Position numbers and translations under genes: made by a program. Of a DNA stretch of 64,000 nt, positions 9,439 through 19,808 are shown one piece after another. How positions within the stretch are numbered: position 1 is the first letter of the stretch; the number at the start of each line of letters is the position of its first letter. Origin of the DNA: Pseudomonas putida (GTDB taxonomy: Bacteria > Pseudomonadota > Gammaproteobacteria > Pseudomonadales > Pseudomonadaceae); contig NZ_CP066306.1 in assembly GCF_016406145.1 (NCBI RefSeq), positions 5,394,001 through 5,458,000 of the forward strand, written 5' to 3'. The notes beneath the pieces are model-generated. The model was not told the origin of the DNA. It saw only the letters and a program-made list of their open reading frames with translations, and made no database searches.

Positions 9439-10731
9439 ATGGACGTCACCGCAACCCTGAGCCTGGGCGATCCACTGGAACCTGCACGCAAGGCCACCGC
9501 CGAGATGCTGCAGACCCGCGAGCGCACCTACTCGCTGCCCCAGCCGTTCTACACCGACGAGCGTCTGTTCCAGATAGACATGCAGGAGATCTTCCACAAG
9601 GAATGGCTGATTGCCGGCATGACGTGCGAAATCCCGGCCAAGGGCAACTACATCACCCTGCAGATCGGCAAGAACCCGATCATTGTGGTGCGCGGTAGCG
9701 AAGGTAAGGTGCATGCCTTCCACAACGTCTGCCGCCATCGCGGCTCGCGCCTGTGCGTCAGTGAGAAAGGCAAAGTGGCAAAGCTGGTCTGCCATTACCA
9801 CCAGTGGACGTATGAACTGGACGGCCGCCTGCTGTTCGCGGGTACTGAAATGGGCGCCGACTTCGACATGAAGGAGTACGGCCTGAAGCCTGTGAACGTT
9901 AAGGTCGCAGGTGGCTACATCTTCATCAGCCTGGCGGAAAACCCACCTGCTATCGACGAGTTCCTGGCCACCCTGGACCACTACATGGAACCGTATGACA
10001 TGGAGAACACCAAGGTGGCAGTGCAAACCACCTTGATGGAAAAGGCCAACTGGAAGCTGGTGCTGGAAAACAACCGCGAGTGCTACCACTGCTCCGGCTC
10101 ACACCCGGAGCTGCTGCAAACCCTGCTGGAGTGGGACGACACCAACGACCCGCGCGCCAGCCAGGAATTCAAGGACCACGTGGCCGCCTCCGCCGCCGCC
10201 TGGGAAGCCGAGAAGATCCCGTACCTGCACAAGAGCCATGGCCTGCGTAACCGCATCGTGCGCATGCCGCTGCTCAAGGGCACCGTGTCGATGACCATGG
10301 ACGGCAAGCAGGCCTGCCAGAAGCTGATGGGCCGTATCAAGAACCCGGACCTGGGCTCGATGCGCATCCTGCACCTGCCGCACTCGTGGAACCACTGCAT
10401 GGGCGACCACATGATCGTCTTCACCGTATGGCCGATCAGCGCCCAGGAGACCATGGTCACCACCAAGTGGCTGGTGCACAAGGATGCCGTCGAAGGTGTC
10501 GATTACGACCCGGAACGTATGCGCAAGGTGTGGGATGCCACCAATGACCAGGACCGCCGTTTGGCGGAAGAGAACCAGCGGGGCATCAACTCCACGGCTT
10601 ACCAGCCAGGGCCGTACTCGAAGACTTATGAGTTTGGTGTGGTGAATTTCATCGATTGGTACAGCCAGCGCGTGCTGGAGAACCTTGGTGCAGAGCCGGC
10701 TGCGTACCTTAAGGAAGTGCAGGCTCAGTAA
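9439..10731 (+). CDS. gbcA: Glycine betaine demethylase, Rieske oxygenase component
   Basis: GbcA hydroxylates a methyl group of glycine betaine, giving dimethylglycine and formaldehyde. The 430-residue protein has an N-terminal Rieske domain (CRHRGSRLC with CHYHQWTY, the four [2Fe-2S] ligands) and a catalytic domain with the mononuclear-iron histidines in NRECYHCSGSHPELL. Start ATG 9439 follows CGAGGATTACACG. The pair with divergent gbcB is the standard Pseudomonas arrangement. Expression is expected to require GbdR and dimethylglycine or betaine. Confidence 0.96.
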   Translation: MDVTATLSLGDPLEPARKATAEMLQTRERTYSLPQPFYTDERLFQIDMQEIFHKEWLIAGMTCEIPAKGNYITLQIGKNPIIVVRGSEGKVHAFHNVCRHRGSRLCVSEKGKVAKLVCHYHQWTYELDGRLLFAGTEMGADFDMKEYGLKPVNVKVAGGYIFISLAENPPAIDEFLATLDHYMEPYDMENTKVAVQTTLMEKANWKLVLENNRECYHCSGSHPELLQTLLEWDDTNDPRASQEFKDHVAASAAAWEAEKIPYLHKSHGLRNRIVRMPLLKGTVSMTMDGKQACQKLMGRIKNPDLGSMRILHLPHSWNHCMGDHMIVFTVWPISAQETMVTTKWLVHKDAVEGVDYDPERMRKVWDATNDQDRRLAEENQRGINSTAYQPGPYSKTYEFGVVNFIDWYSQRVLENLGAEPAAYLKEVQAQ

Positions 10732-10748
10732 GTAGCCGCTCACCTTCG

Positions 10749-10770
10749 GCCAGTGGCGCCCGCCACTGGC
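10749..10770. terminator. Short perfect hairpin after gbcA
   Basis: GCCAGTGGCG and CGCCACTGGC form a 10-bp stem with a two-base gap. No T-run follows, so it could stabilise mRNA ends or terminate weakly between the convergent gbcA and Rhs-core genes. Confidence 0.5.
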
Positions 10771-10781
10771 TCAAGCTCGCT

Positions 10782-11579
10782 CTAAGATTGCCTTATGGCG
10801 TTTGCAGACGCGCTGTTCCGCCTAACGGCCGAAGTCATCGGGCTTGCTGAACCTGCCCGGTTGGTGCCGTACCGCTGACCGGTAATGGGATATCGGTCCC
10901 ACGACCTGGCCTGGGCCAACGCCCACACCTCTTTGACCGATGTGCCTAGTGATATGACGGTCAGGGTCGCCAACGCCCATGTCTGCCAGTCTTCTCCTGG
11001 CTCCACGGTTCGGCTGATGCCCAGGGCAATGCCTGCAACGGCACTGACACCACTTATCCCTGTGAACGCCCAATCGACCGATGACGGCGGTAATGTATGA
11101 CTTTCCACGGTGCCGAAGGTCACAACGCCACTGCGGCTGCCAGCATTAGGTCCCGTTGCTTGATGCATATGGCGGGTTCGCGACATCGATCGCAGCCGTA
11201 GACCACTGGTGAACGCACCCGCAAGGTTGGAAAGGATGCTCAGGATGGGAAACAGATAGTCTGCGGCCTCCTGCCCCGTCGGATCGCGATGGTTGATCGG
11301 GTCTCCAAGGCAATAAGCGTAAGCATTCAGGCCACCCCGCGCGAACGGGCTGAGTCGGTCAGGCGAACCAAAGCGCATCAGTGCCGGGCTAAAGGCACGG
11401 TGCCCGTTACCCAGCAGGTAGCAGCCACTGGCGTGATCAAGGTGGGCGTCTGAAAACCCCAGCCAAGCGCAATCATCCGGCCTGAATCCGCCATAGGGGG
11501 TATAGCGTCGAGGCAAGGCATCCCCGCTGCGCAACACGGTGCGCTGGAGATCAGTCGCCAGCAGTGTGGTTTTGCCCAT
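10782..11579 (-). CDS. Orphan RHS repeat-associated core domain protein
   Basis: The 265-residue product begins MGKTTLLATDLQRTVLRS at ATG 11579, with GGAG seven bases upstream. Residues about 30-100 form an Rhs-associated core: YTPYGGFRPDD, GCYLLGNGHRAFSPALMRF, SPDRLSPFARGGLNAYAYC and DPINHRDPTGQ. The rest (about 105-265) is a variable C-terminal region with two hydrophobic stretches (LFPILSILSNLAGAF and ISGVSAVAGIALGI). Large Rhs proteins carry toxic tips after such a core, but this short form lacks the repeat shell and any secretion signal I can see. Short orphan Rhs-core genes are common in P. putida, and their role is unclear. No immunity gene was recognised next to it. Confidence 0.8.
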   Translation of the reverse strand: MGKTTLLATDLQRTVLRSGDALPRRYTPYGGFRPDDCAWLGFSDAHLDHASGCYLLGNGHRAFSPALMRFGSPDRLSPFARGGLNAYAYCLGDPINHRDPTGQEAADYLFPILSILSNLAGAFTSGLRLRSMSRTRHMHQATGPNAGSRSGVVTFGTVESHTLPPSSVDWAFTGISGVSAVAGIALGISRTVEPGEDWQTWALATLTVISLGTSVKEVWALAQARSWDRYPITGQRYGTNRAGSASPMTSAVRRNSASANAIRQS

Positions 11580-11972
11580 GGCAACGCTCCAGGCCATTTG
11601 TGCCATAACGTTAACAAGGGCTGTATGGAACGTTAACTGGCAGAAATGACAGTTACAGCTGGACCGGAGCGGAGCTCAGCCTCGTCAGATCATTTTTTGA
11701 TCAAAACCCTGCAAGCCTTTGAAAGCAATGGCTGTAGCACTTACCAAACAACTTGCCCACAGGTTGACTAACAGACATTGTGGGCAAGTCATAGGGATGT
11801 TGATAACTGCTGTGGATAACAAAGCAAAACCTTAGGGGCCATGGTGTTTAGACCCAGGTTTGAAGTAATTGGCGATTATTTGATCATATCCTTCAAGACG
11901 GCGTCCTTGCTGGCTTGCAGCGTTTGACAAACACTTTATCCACACCTTGGCGAACAGATTCCGTGGGTAACC
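11580..11972. other. Intergenic region with DnaA-box-like sites and a 12-bp palindrome
   Basis: No convincing gene lies in these 393 bases. They contain perfect DnaA-box sequences TGTGGATAA (11811-11819) and TTATCCACA (11936-11944), a one-mismatch copy TGTTGATAA (11799-11807), and the palindrome TTTTGATCAAAA (11695-11706). The region is upstream of the Rhs-core gene and downstream of the etfB-like gene. Whether the DnaA-like sites are used is unknown. Confidence 0.5.
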
Positions 11973-12743
11973 TCAGCGCAATACGCCCTCCTCCACCAGC
12001 AACTTGAGAATCGCTTCGGCGCCTTCCTGTGGAGAAACGTCTTTCAAGACCTTACCGCCACCACCACTGGCCTTCGCCGTCGCGGCCTTCATCCGGTCGG
12101 CGCCGCTTTTGGCCTTGATCACCTTCAGGCGCTTGGGCCTTGGGCGGGCTGGCTGCAACTGCGCTTCACCCAGCAGTTCATCCTCGACGATGGCGACATT
12201 GCGTGCCGCCAACACACCGCGCCGCGCCGGACCGAACGCGCTCTGCCGCGGCTTGGGCGCCGCGTTATCCACAGTTGCCAGCAACGGAAGACGTACCTTC
12301 AGCCTGCGCCGCTGCCCACGAGGCAGCGCCTGCAGGACCTGAGCGGTGCCGTTGTCGATCGATTCCACTTCGGCCAGGCCGACTATCAGCGGCCAACCCA
12401 GTTTCTCGGCCAGCAGGAACGGCAACATGCCCGAACCCTCGCCGGTTTCAGCCTGGCTACCCGTTAGCACAAGCTGCGCACCGGCATCACGCAGGTAATC
12501 CCCAAGCACGCCCAGCACATCGGCTCCTGCGGGCTGCTCTAGCACGTCGAGATGATCCAGCCCCATGCCCAGATAGGCCCGCAACGCTTCTTCACGCGGG
12601 TCACCGGCATGCACCACCTGCAAGTTATCCCCAGCCAGCTGCAAGCCCAGCTCCACGGCACGGGCATCCTGCTCGGCGCGACGGGCGCGGCCGGAGCTTG
12701 GATGGGCACCGATGGAAACCAGGCTGATGACTTTCGTACTCAT
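11973..12743 (-). CDS. etfB: Electron transfer flavoprotein beta-like subunit of the dgc operon
   Basis: This is the AMP/flavin-holding small subunit of an ETF. The core (VISLVSIGAHPSSGR, LQVVHAGDPREEALRAYLGMG, LTGSQAETGEGSGMLPFLLAEKLG) is typical of EtfB, but it lacks the tight length and sequence of the housekeeping EtfB. The C-terminus is lysine/arginine-rich before a DVSPQEGAEAILKLL tail. ATG 12743 is preferred because AAGG is eight bases upstream; ATG 12749 is possible. It is the last gene of the dgc operon and probably pairs with the alpha subunit just upstream to take electrons from dimethylglycine oxidation. Confidence 0.88.
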   Translation of the reverse strand: MSTKVISLVSIGAHPSSGRARRAEQDARAVELGLQLAGDNLQVVHAGDPREEALRAYLGMGLDHLDVLEQPAGADVLGVLGDYLRDAGAQLVLTGSQAETGEGSGMLPFLLAEKLGWPLIVGLAEVESIDNGTAQVLQALPRGQRRRLKVRLPLLATVDNAAPKPRQSAFGPARRGVLAARNVAIVEDELLGEAQLQPARPRPKRLKVIKAKSGADRMKAATAKASGGGGKVLKDVSPQEGAEAILKLLVEEGVLR

Positions 12744-12753
12744 GCTCATGCCC

Positions 12754-13986
12754 TTACGCTGCGTCGCGCTGGCCGCCGCTGCGGAAGTTGTCCACAGCCT
12801 CGATCAGTGCCTGGAGAATCGCCGAACTGTCGCCAATCACCGACAGGTCAGCCCGTTTGATCATGTCGCAGCCCGGGTCCATGTTGATCGCCACCACCTT
12901 GTCGCAGGCACCGATACCCTGCAGGTGCTGGATCGCGCCCGAGATCCCCACAGCCACATAGACCCGTGCGGTAACCCAGGTGCCGGTTGCGCCGACCTGG
13001 CGATTACGCGGCATGAAGCCATCGTCCACCGCCACCCGCGAAGCACCCTCGGTTGCCCCCAGAGCAGCAGTCGCCTTGTGGTAGAGGTCCCAATCCTTGA
13101 CGCCATTCCCCCCCGAGACGATGAATTCGGCCTCGGCCATGGCGATGGTCGCCGGATCGACGGCCACCGAGCCAAGGTCTTCGATGCGCGACAAGCTGCG
13201 CACCACGCCTGTGGACAACTCCACCGGCAATGCTTCGTGGCGGGTCTCGCTGACCGGCTCGGCGCACTCGGCAGCACCCAGGATCAAGCGCGGCACCGCG
13301 CGTTGCAGGTCCTGCTGACCCGCGCCAGCACGGCCGATGCATTGGCCGTCCTTGATCTGCCAGACGCGCGTCGCCGGGCGTTCGCCCAAGGCTGCAGCCA
13401 AGCGCCGGCCCAGTTCGCCACCCCCGGTGCGGCTATCGGGCAACAACCAATGGCGTGGGGTGAACTGGTTATCCACAGCGCGCAGACCCTGGACCCGTTG
13501 CTCCGGTGCATAACCTTCAAACTGCTCGCCGTCGATGACCAGCACGCGGTCGACACCCGCTGTGGAAAACTTGCTTTCCTTGTGCTCTCCAAACACCACG
13601 GCCAACACCGCGCCGTCACTCCCGGCCAGGCTGTGGGCAAGGCCGAGCAGGTCACGGTCATGGCTGCTGAGGCGGCCGCCCACCATGTCGGGCACCACGG
13701 CGATGTAGAACGCAGGCGCTGGCACCTGATGCAGCGGCAATTGCACTTCGGCCGCCGCGCTGCGCCGCCCGCCGACAGCGGTGCCCTGTTGAGCACCGCT
13801 GCGGTCGATGCGCTTGAGGCCATTGGGGCCGATGAAACCGGCGGCGATGGCATGCGGGTTCTTGCGCATGAGGCCGTTGGGCCCCAGCCAGCGGGTTTGT
13901 TGCGTCTGCAGCGCCGCATGCAGCGGATGCAGGCGGTTACGGGCGATCCACTCGGCGCGTGGGTCGCGGCGGATGATGTCGCTCAT
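12754..13986 (-). CDS. etfA: Electron transfer flavoprotein alpha-like subunit of the dgc operon
   Basis: The 410-residue protein has a longer N-terminus than typical EtfA (about 310 residues). The C-terminal FAD domain is clear: IVSGGNGVKDW, GASRVAVDDGFMPRNRQVG, YVAVGISGAIQHLQGI and VVAINMDPGCDMIKRADL. It overlaps the dgcB stop by one base (TGATG), which implies translational coupling. With the beta-like partner it likely links dimethylglycine demethylation to the quinone pool through ETF-type chemistry. Function is inferred from family and from the P. aeruginosa dgc cluster. Confidence 0.92.
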   Translation of the reverse strand: MSDIIRRDPRAEWIARNRLHPLHAALQTQQTRWLGPNGLMRKNPHAIAAGFIGPNGLKRIDRSGAQQGTAVGGRRSAAAEVQLPLHQVPAPAFYIAVVPDMVGGRLSSHDRDLLGLAHSLAGSDGAVLAVVFGEHKESKFSTAGVDRVLVIDGEQFEGYAPEQRVQGLRAVDNQFTPRHWLLPDSRTGGGELGRRLAAALGERPATRVWQIKDGQCIGRAGAGQQDLQRAVPRLILGAAECAEPVSETRHEALPVELSTGVVRSLSRIEDLGSVAVDPATIAMAEAEFIVSGGNGVKDWDLYHKATAALGATEGASRVAVDDGFMPRNRQVGATGTWVTARVYVAVGISGAIQHLQGIGACDKVVAINMDPGCDMIKRADLSVIGDSSAILQALIEAVDNFRSGGQRDAA

Positions 13987-15938
13987 CAGTGCACCTCCGC
14001 AGGTTCACGTTCTACCGTTGGCGACTTTGGGGCCGCAGGTGTTTCCTCTTCGATCAGCACATCGGCTACCAACTCGGCGAGGTCCTTTATCTGTGGGCGT
14101 GGTTCGACCACCCCTTCGAGCATCGCAGTGCACTGCGGGCACCCTACCGCCACCAGCTCGGCCTGGGTCTCCCGGATGTCATCCATGCGCATGTCGGGGA
14201 TACGTTGCTTGCCCGGGATGTCGGTGATCGGCGCACCGCCGCCTCCGCCGCAGCAGCGGGAACGGAACCCCGAGCGCTGCATTTCGCGTACTTCGATACC
14301 CAGCGCCTTCAACACTTGCCGCGGGGCCTCGTATTCGCCGTTGTAGCGGCCCAAGTAGCAAGGGTCGTGATAGGTGACGCTGCCGCCCTTGTGCTGCCCG
14401 AGGTTGAGCTTACTGGCTGCGATCAGCTCGGCGATGTAAGTGCTGTGGTGCTGCACCTGGTAGTCGCCGCCCAACGCGCCGTACTCGTTCTTCAGCACAT
14501 GGAAGCTGTGCGGATCGCAGGTGACAATGCGCTGGAACTTGTACTTGGCCAGGGTCTGGATATTGCGTTTGGCCAACTGCTGGAAGGTCGCTTCGTCACC
14601 CAGGCGGCGCGCCACATCGCCGCTGTCACGCTCTTCCAGGCCAAGCACGGCGAAGTCCACGCCCGAGGCCTTGAGTACTTTGACGAACGACCGCAGGGTG
14701 CGCTGGTTGCGCATGTCGAACGCGCCGTCACCGACCCAGAACAGCACTTCGGTGGTTTTCACGTCAGACAGCAGGTTCAGGTTAAGGTCAGCGGCCCAGT
14801 TCATCCGCCCGCCTGGGGCAAAGCCGCCCGGGTTGTCGGTCGCGATCAGGTTATCCAGCACCTCGGCGCCCTTGTTCGGGGTTGCGCCCTTTTCCAGGGT
14901 GAGGTGGCGGCGCATGTCGACGATGGCATCGACGTGCTCGATCATCATCGGGCATTCCTCGACGCAGGCACGGCAGGTGGTGCACGACCACAGTGTTTCG
15001 GCGTCGACCAGGCCGTTGACGATCGGTTGGTGTGGATTACCGCCGTGTTCGCCGATCGGCTTGCCAGGGTACGGGCTGCCAGCGAACTTGGCATCGGTGC
15101 CACCGGCCAGGCCGATGACCATGTCCTGAATGAGTTTTTTCGGGTTCAGCGGCTGGCCCGCAGCGAACGCCGGGCACACCGCCTCACATTTGCCGCACTG
15201 CACGCAGGCGTCGAAGCCCAACAGCTGGTTCCAGGTGAAGTCCACCGGCTTTTCCACGCCCAGCGGGGCGTTCGGGTCTTCCAGGTCCAGCGGCTTCAAA
15301 CCGGTTGAACGGCCGCCGCCGAAGCGTTCGGCGCGGCGGTGCCAAGCCAGGTGCAGGGCACCGGCGAAGGCGTGTTTCATCGGGCCGCCCCAGGTCATGC
15401 CGAAGAACAGCTCCGACACGCCCCACAGCACGCCCAAGCCAAGTATCGCGACCATCACCCAGCCACCGGTGTTGGCGGGCAGGATGCCGGCCACCGGCAA
15501 GGTGGCAATGAAGAAGCTTGCGGCGAACACCAGCAGGCTTTTCGGCAGGCGCATCCATGGGCCTTTGGACAGGCGCGATGGCGGGTTGAGCCGGCGCTTG
15601 AAGACGAAGATGGCACCGGTGAACATGATTACAGTCGCCACCAGCAAGGCGTAGCCAAGGATCTTGCTCTGCAGGCCGAAGCCGTGCACCAGGATTGCCA
15701 GCACTGCCGATAGTACAAAGCCGCCCGCAGTGGCCACGTGGGTCTTGGACATGTACTTGTCGCGCTCGACCACGTGGTGCAGGTCCACCAGGTAGCGCCG
15801 CGGCATGGCCAGCAGGCCGCCGATCAGGTCGACCTTGGAGGCTCGGCCACGCCGCCACATGCGCACCCGGCGCAGGGCGCCGAGCACCGCCAGGCCAAGG
15901 GCAGCGAACAGCAGGATGGGTAACAGGGTGTTCAACAT
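13986..15938 (-). CDS. dgcB: Dimethylglycine catabolism iron-sulfur membrane protein DgcB
   Basis: The 650-residue protein starts at ATG 15938 (MLNTLLPILLFAALG), with GGAG seven bases upstream. An N-terminal membrane part carries several hydrophobic helices (about 1-25, 60-110 and 130-185). It is followed by two 4Fe-4S binding motifs (CVQCGKCEAVCP and CTTCRACVEECP) and two CCG-type cysteine-rich domains (YHDPCYLGRYN and RSRCCGGGGG). This design resembles heterodisulfide reductase D or a quinone-reducing partner. It is required with DgcA for dimethylglycine use in P. aeruginosa and probably receives electrons from DgcA or the ETF pair. Confidence 0.93.
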   Translation of the reverse strand: MLNTLLPILLFAALGLAVLGALRRVRMWRRGRASKVDLIGGLLAMPRRYLVDLHHVVERDKYMSKTHVATAGGFVLSAVLAILVHGFGLQSKILGYALLVATVIMFTGAIFVFKRRLNPPSRLSKGPWMRLPKSLLVFAASFFIATLPVAGILPANTGGWVMVAILGLGVLWGVSELFFGMTWGGPMKHAFAGALHLAWHRRAERFGGGRSTGLKPLDLEDPNAPLGVEKPVDFTWNQLLGFDACVQCGKCEAVCPAFAAGQPLNPKKLIQDMVIGLAGGTDAKFAGSPYPGKPIGEHGGNPHQPIVNGLVDAETLWSCTTCRACVEECPMMIEHVDAIVDMRRHLTLEKGATPNKGAEVLDNLIATDNPGGFAPGGRMNWAADLNLNLLSDVKTTEVLFWVGDGAFDMRNQRTLRSFVKVLKASGVDFAVLGLEERDSGDVARRLGDEATFQQLAKRNIQTLAKYKFQRIVTCDPHSFHVLKNEYGALGGDYQVQHHSTYIAELIAASKLNLGQHKGGSVTYHDPCYLGRYNGEYEAPRQVLKALGIEVREMQRSGFRSRCCGGGGGAPITDIPGKQRIPDMRMDDIRETQAELVAVGCPQCTAMLEGVVEPRPQIKDLAELVADVLIEEETPAAPKSPTVEREPAEVH

Positions 15939-15996
15939 GGGGGGCTCCCACAACAGCTGGATTCTTGCGCTGCCCCGAAGGCCAGCGCGGACCCCA

Positions 15997-16110
15997 TGTA
16001 GGAGCGGCCTTGTGTCGCGAAAGGGTCGCGAAGCGGCCCCAAAATCTATAGTGCTGTGAAGATCTTGGGGCCGCTTCGCGACCCTTTCGCGACACAAGGC
16101 CGCTCCTACA
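15997..16110. repeat. REP pair forming a perfect 46-bp inverted repeat
   Basis: Arms 15997-16042 and 16065-16110 are exact reverse complements separated by 22 bases. They lie between dgcA and dgcB inside one operon. The unit is the TGTAGGAGCGGCCTTGTGTC type seen elsewhere in the window. The resulting hairpin could tune dgcB expression relative to dgcA. Confidence 0.9.
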
Positions 16111-16146
16111 CGGGGGGCCGGTCCCGCCCCTAGAGAGGCGGTGCGA

Positions 16147-18207
16147 TCAGAAATCCTTGCACAGGCGCAAGGCGTCGTAGATCGCCGCATGTACGTTGCG
16201 CTGGGCCACGCAGTCGCCGATGCGGTACAGCAGGTAGCCTTCGCCCGGCTGGCTCAGGATCGGCTGTGGCTTGATGGCGAACAACGCCTCCACGTCGATC
16301 TGGCCCTTATTGCGCGAGCCTTCCTTGAGCGCGTAGTACAGCGCTTCGTCAGGGCGCACACCGTTCTCGACCACCACTTGATCGACCACGCGCTCTTCCT
16401 TTGCGCCGGTGTATTCGTTCTCAAGCACCGCCACCAGCTTGTCGCCTTCGCGGTAGACCTTTTCCAGCATCATGTCGCCGGTCATGATCACTTCTTTTGG
16501 GTACATGCTGCGGTAATAGGTCGGGAAGCTGGTACCGCCCATGGCCACGCCCGGCTTGATGTCGTCGGTGACGATTTCGACCTGGCTGCCCTTGTCGGCG
16601 ATAAAGTCGGCTACCGACATGCCGGTGAATTCGCAGATGGTGTCGTACACCAGCACGTTCTTGCCCGGCGCAACCTTGCCGTCGAGCACGTCCCAGCTGC
16701 TGACCACCAAGCCTTCGGCAGCCCCCCAGTGCTCGTTCTGTTCCAGGAACGAGTGCCCGCCTACTGCCAGCACGATGACGTCCGGGCGCAGGTCTTGAAT
16801 GGTCGCCACGTCAGCGGCAGTACCCAGGCGCAGGTCGACCTTCAGGCGCGCCAGCTCCAGCTGGTACCAGCGGGTGATACCGGCAATCTGGTCACGCTGC
16901 GGCGCCTTGGCGGCGATGGTGATCTGCCCGCCGATCTGGTCCTTCTTCTCGAACAAGGTCACGTCGTGGCCGCGTTCGGCAGCAACGCGCGCCGCTTCCA
17001 TGCCGGCAGGGCCGGCACCGACCACCACCACCTTGCGCTTGACGCCGGTAGTCTTCTCGATGATGTGCGGCACGCCCATGTATTCACGGGAGGTCGCAGC
17101 GTTCTGGATGCACAGCACATCCAGGCCCTGGTATTGGCGGTCGATGCAATAGTTGGCACCGACGCATTGCTTGATCTGGTCGATCTGACCCATCTTGATC
17201 TTGGCGATCAGGTGCGGGTCGGCGATGTGCGCACGGGTCATGCCGACCATGTCCACGTAGCCGCCTTCGAGGATGCGCGTGGCCTGGTTCGGGTCTTTGA
17301 TGTTCTGCGCGTGCAGCACCGGGACCTTGACCACTTCCTTGATGCCGGCTGCCAGGTGCAGGAACGGCTCTGGCGGGTAGCTCATGTTGGGAATGACGTT
17401 GGCCAGGGTGTTATGGGTATCGCAACCCGAGCCGACCACGCCGATGAAGTCGATCATGCCGGTAGCATCGTAGTAGGCGGCGATCTGCTTCATGTCCTCG
17501 TGGCTGAGGCCATCGGGGTGGAACTCGTCACCACAGATGCGCATGCCCACGCAGAAGTCGTCGCCGACTTCGGCGCGCACCGCCTTGAGCACTTCCATGC
17601 CGAACTTCATGCGGCCTTCGAAGGTGCCGCCCCACTCGTCAGTACGTTTGTTGACCCGCGGGCTCCAGAATTGGTCGATCATGTGCTGGTGCACAGCCGA
17701 AAGCTCGACGCCGTCCAGGCCACCTTCCTTGGCACGGCGCGCGGCCTGCGCATAGTTGCCGATCACGCGCCAGATCTCTTCCACCTCGATGGTCTTGCAG
17801 GTGGCGCGGTGCACGGGCTCACGGATGCCGGAAGGCGACATCAGGGTCGGCCAGTTGAAACCGTCCCAGCGCGAGCGGCGACCCATGTGGGTAATCTGGA
17901 TCATGATCTTGGCGCCATGCTTGTGCATGGCGTCGGCCAGGTTCTGGAAGTGCGGGATGATGCGGTCGGTCGACAGGTTGACCGACGACCACCATTCCTG
18001 CGGGCTGTCGATGGCAACGACGGACGAGCCGCCGCAGATCGCCAGGCCGATGCCACCCTTGGCCTTCTCTTCGTAGTACTTCACATAGCGGTCGGTGGTC
18101 ATGCCGCCGTCAGTGGCGTAGACCTCGGCGTGCGCGGTGCTGAGCACGCGGTTGCGGATGGTCAGTTTGCCGATCTGGATCGGCTGGAACATTGCTTCGA
18201 ATGCCAT
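16147..18207 (-). CDS. dgcA: Dimethylglycine demethylase, FMN/FAD-dependent oxidoreductase DgcA
   Basis: DgcA converts dimethylglycine to sarcosine. The 686-residue protein has an N-terminal old-yellow-enzyme-type FMN barrel (FQPIQIGKLTIRNRVLSTAH, GGIGLAICGGSS and VELSAVHQHMIDQFWSPRVN), a cysteine cluster of 4Fe-4S type (CVGANYCID and DVLCIQN), and a C-terminal nucleotide-binding fold (VVVVGAGPAGMEAARVAAERG). This is the architecture of trimethylamine dehydrogenase and 2,4-dienoyl-CoA reductase relatives. It lies 15 bases downstream of the DUF5943 gene. Confidence 0.95.
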   Translation of the reverse strand: MAFEAMFQPIQIGKLTIRNRVLSTAHAEVYATDGGMTTDRYVKYYEEKAKGGIGLAICGGSSVVAIDSPQEWWSSVNLSTDRIIPHFQNLADAMHKHGAKIMIQITHMGRRSRWDGFNWPTLMSPSGIREPVHRATCKTIEVEEIWRVIGNYAQAARRAKEGGLDGVELSAVHQHMIDQFWSPRVNKRTDEWGGTFEGRMKFGMEVLKAVRAEVGDDFCVGMRICGDEFHPDGLSHEDMKQIAAYYDATGMIDFIGVVGSGCDTHNTLANVIPNMSYPPEPFLHLAAGIKEVVKVPVLHAQNIKDPNQATRILEGGYVDMVGMTRAHIADPHLIAKIKMGQIDQIKQCVGANYCIDRQYQGLDVLCIQNAATSREYMGVPHIIEKTTGVKRKVVVVGAGPAGMEAARVAAERGHDVTLFEKKDQIGGQITIAAKAPQRDQIAGITRWYQLELARLKVDLRLGTAADVATIQDLRPDVIVLAVGGHSFLEQNEHWGAAEGLVVSSWDVLDGKVAPGKNVLVYDTICEFTGMSVADFIADKGSQVEIVTDDIKPGVAMGGTSFPTYYRSMYPKEVIMTGDMMLEKVYREGDKLVAVLENEYTGAKEERVVDQVVVENGVRPDEALYYALKEGSRNKGQIDVEALFAIKPQPILSQPGEGYLLYRIGDCVAQRNVHAAIYDALRLCKDF

Positions 18208-18222
18208 GACGCTATCTCCGGC

Positions 18223-18753
18223 TTACAACGGCTTTGTAACGAACAGGCCATCTTCGTGGCCTTCTTCCGACCCGCCATAGACCTGCTCGGCCACGGTGCG
18301 GATCGAGCTGCCACGTGCAGCGAGAATCTGGTCCATTGCGCCGGCGAACCAACCGGTGAACATGTAGTCGACCTTGCGGCCGCACTTGCCGTACACGTAC
18401 ACGAACGCCGAGTGCTTGAGCTTGACGCTGCAGGTACCTTTGTCCAGGTCGATGTCCTGGATCTCGAACAGGCCCCAGCCACGCTGGGACAGGCGCTTCA
18501 TGTAGTGCTCGAACACCGCTACGCCTTCCAGGCCATGGCACTCGGCTTCCTTCTCGCACCAGTGCCAGGCCGACTTGTAGCCTGCCTTGTAGAGGATCTC
18601 GGCATAGGCGTCGGCGCCCAGCACTTCCTCGATGCCCATGTGGTTGTTGACGAAGAAATGACGCGGCACATACAGCATCGGCAAGGCGTCGCTGGTCCAG
18701 ACACCGGTTTCGCTGTCGACTTCGATTGGCAATTGCGGGGCGATCTTGGCCAT
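18223..18753 (-). CDS. DUF5943 (4VR-like) protein of the dgc operon
   Basis: The 176-residue soluble protein contains PMLYVPRHFFVNNHMGIEE, HWCEKEAECHGLEG and YVYGKCGRKVDYMFTGWFAG. It resembles the small 4-vinyl-reductase-like/DUF5943 proteins that accompany dgcA in pseudomonads. Conserved cysteines (in HWCEKEAEC and GKCG) hint at metal or cofactor binding. No reaction is established. Its position just before dgcA argues for an accessory role in dimethylglycine breakdown. Confidence 0.8.
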   Translation of the reverse strand: MAKIAPQLPIEVDSETGVWTSDALPMLYVPRHFFVNNHMGIEEVLGADAYAEILYKAGYKSAWHWCEKEAECHGLEGVAVFEHYMKRLSQRGWGLFEIQDIDLDKGTCSVKLKHSAFVYVYGKCGRKVDYMFTGWFAGAMDQILAARGSSIRTVAEQVYGGSEEGHEDGLFVTKPL

Positions 18754-18830
18754 GGAAACTCAACTCCATAAAAAATTTTGTTTGGCTGCCCCGACGTTGC
18801 TGGCCGGGGCCTTGAGGCTTGGAGAGCGGC

Positions 18831-19808
<978 letters not shown>

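Noticed and set aside
16141-18771. An 876-codon plus-strand frame
   Set aside because: Antisense to dgcA and the DUF5943 gene; no family features.
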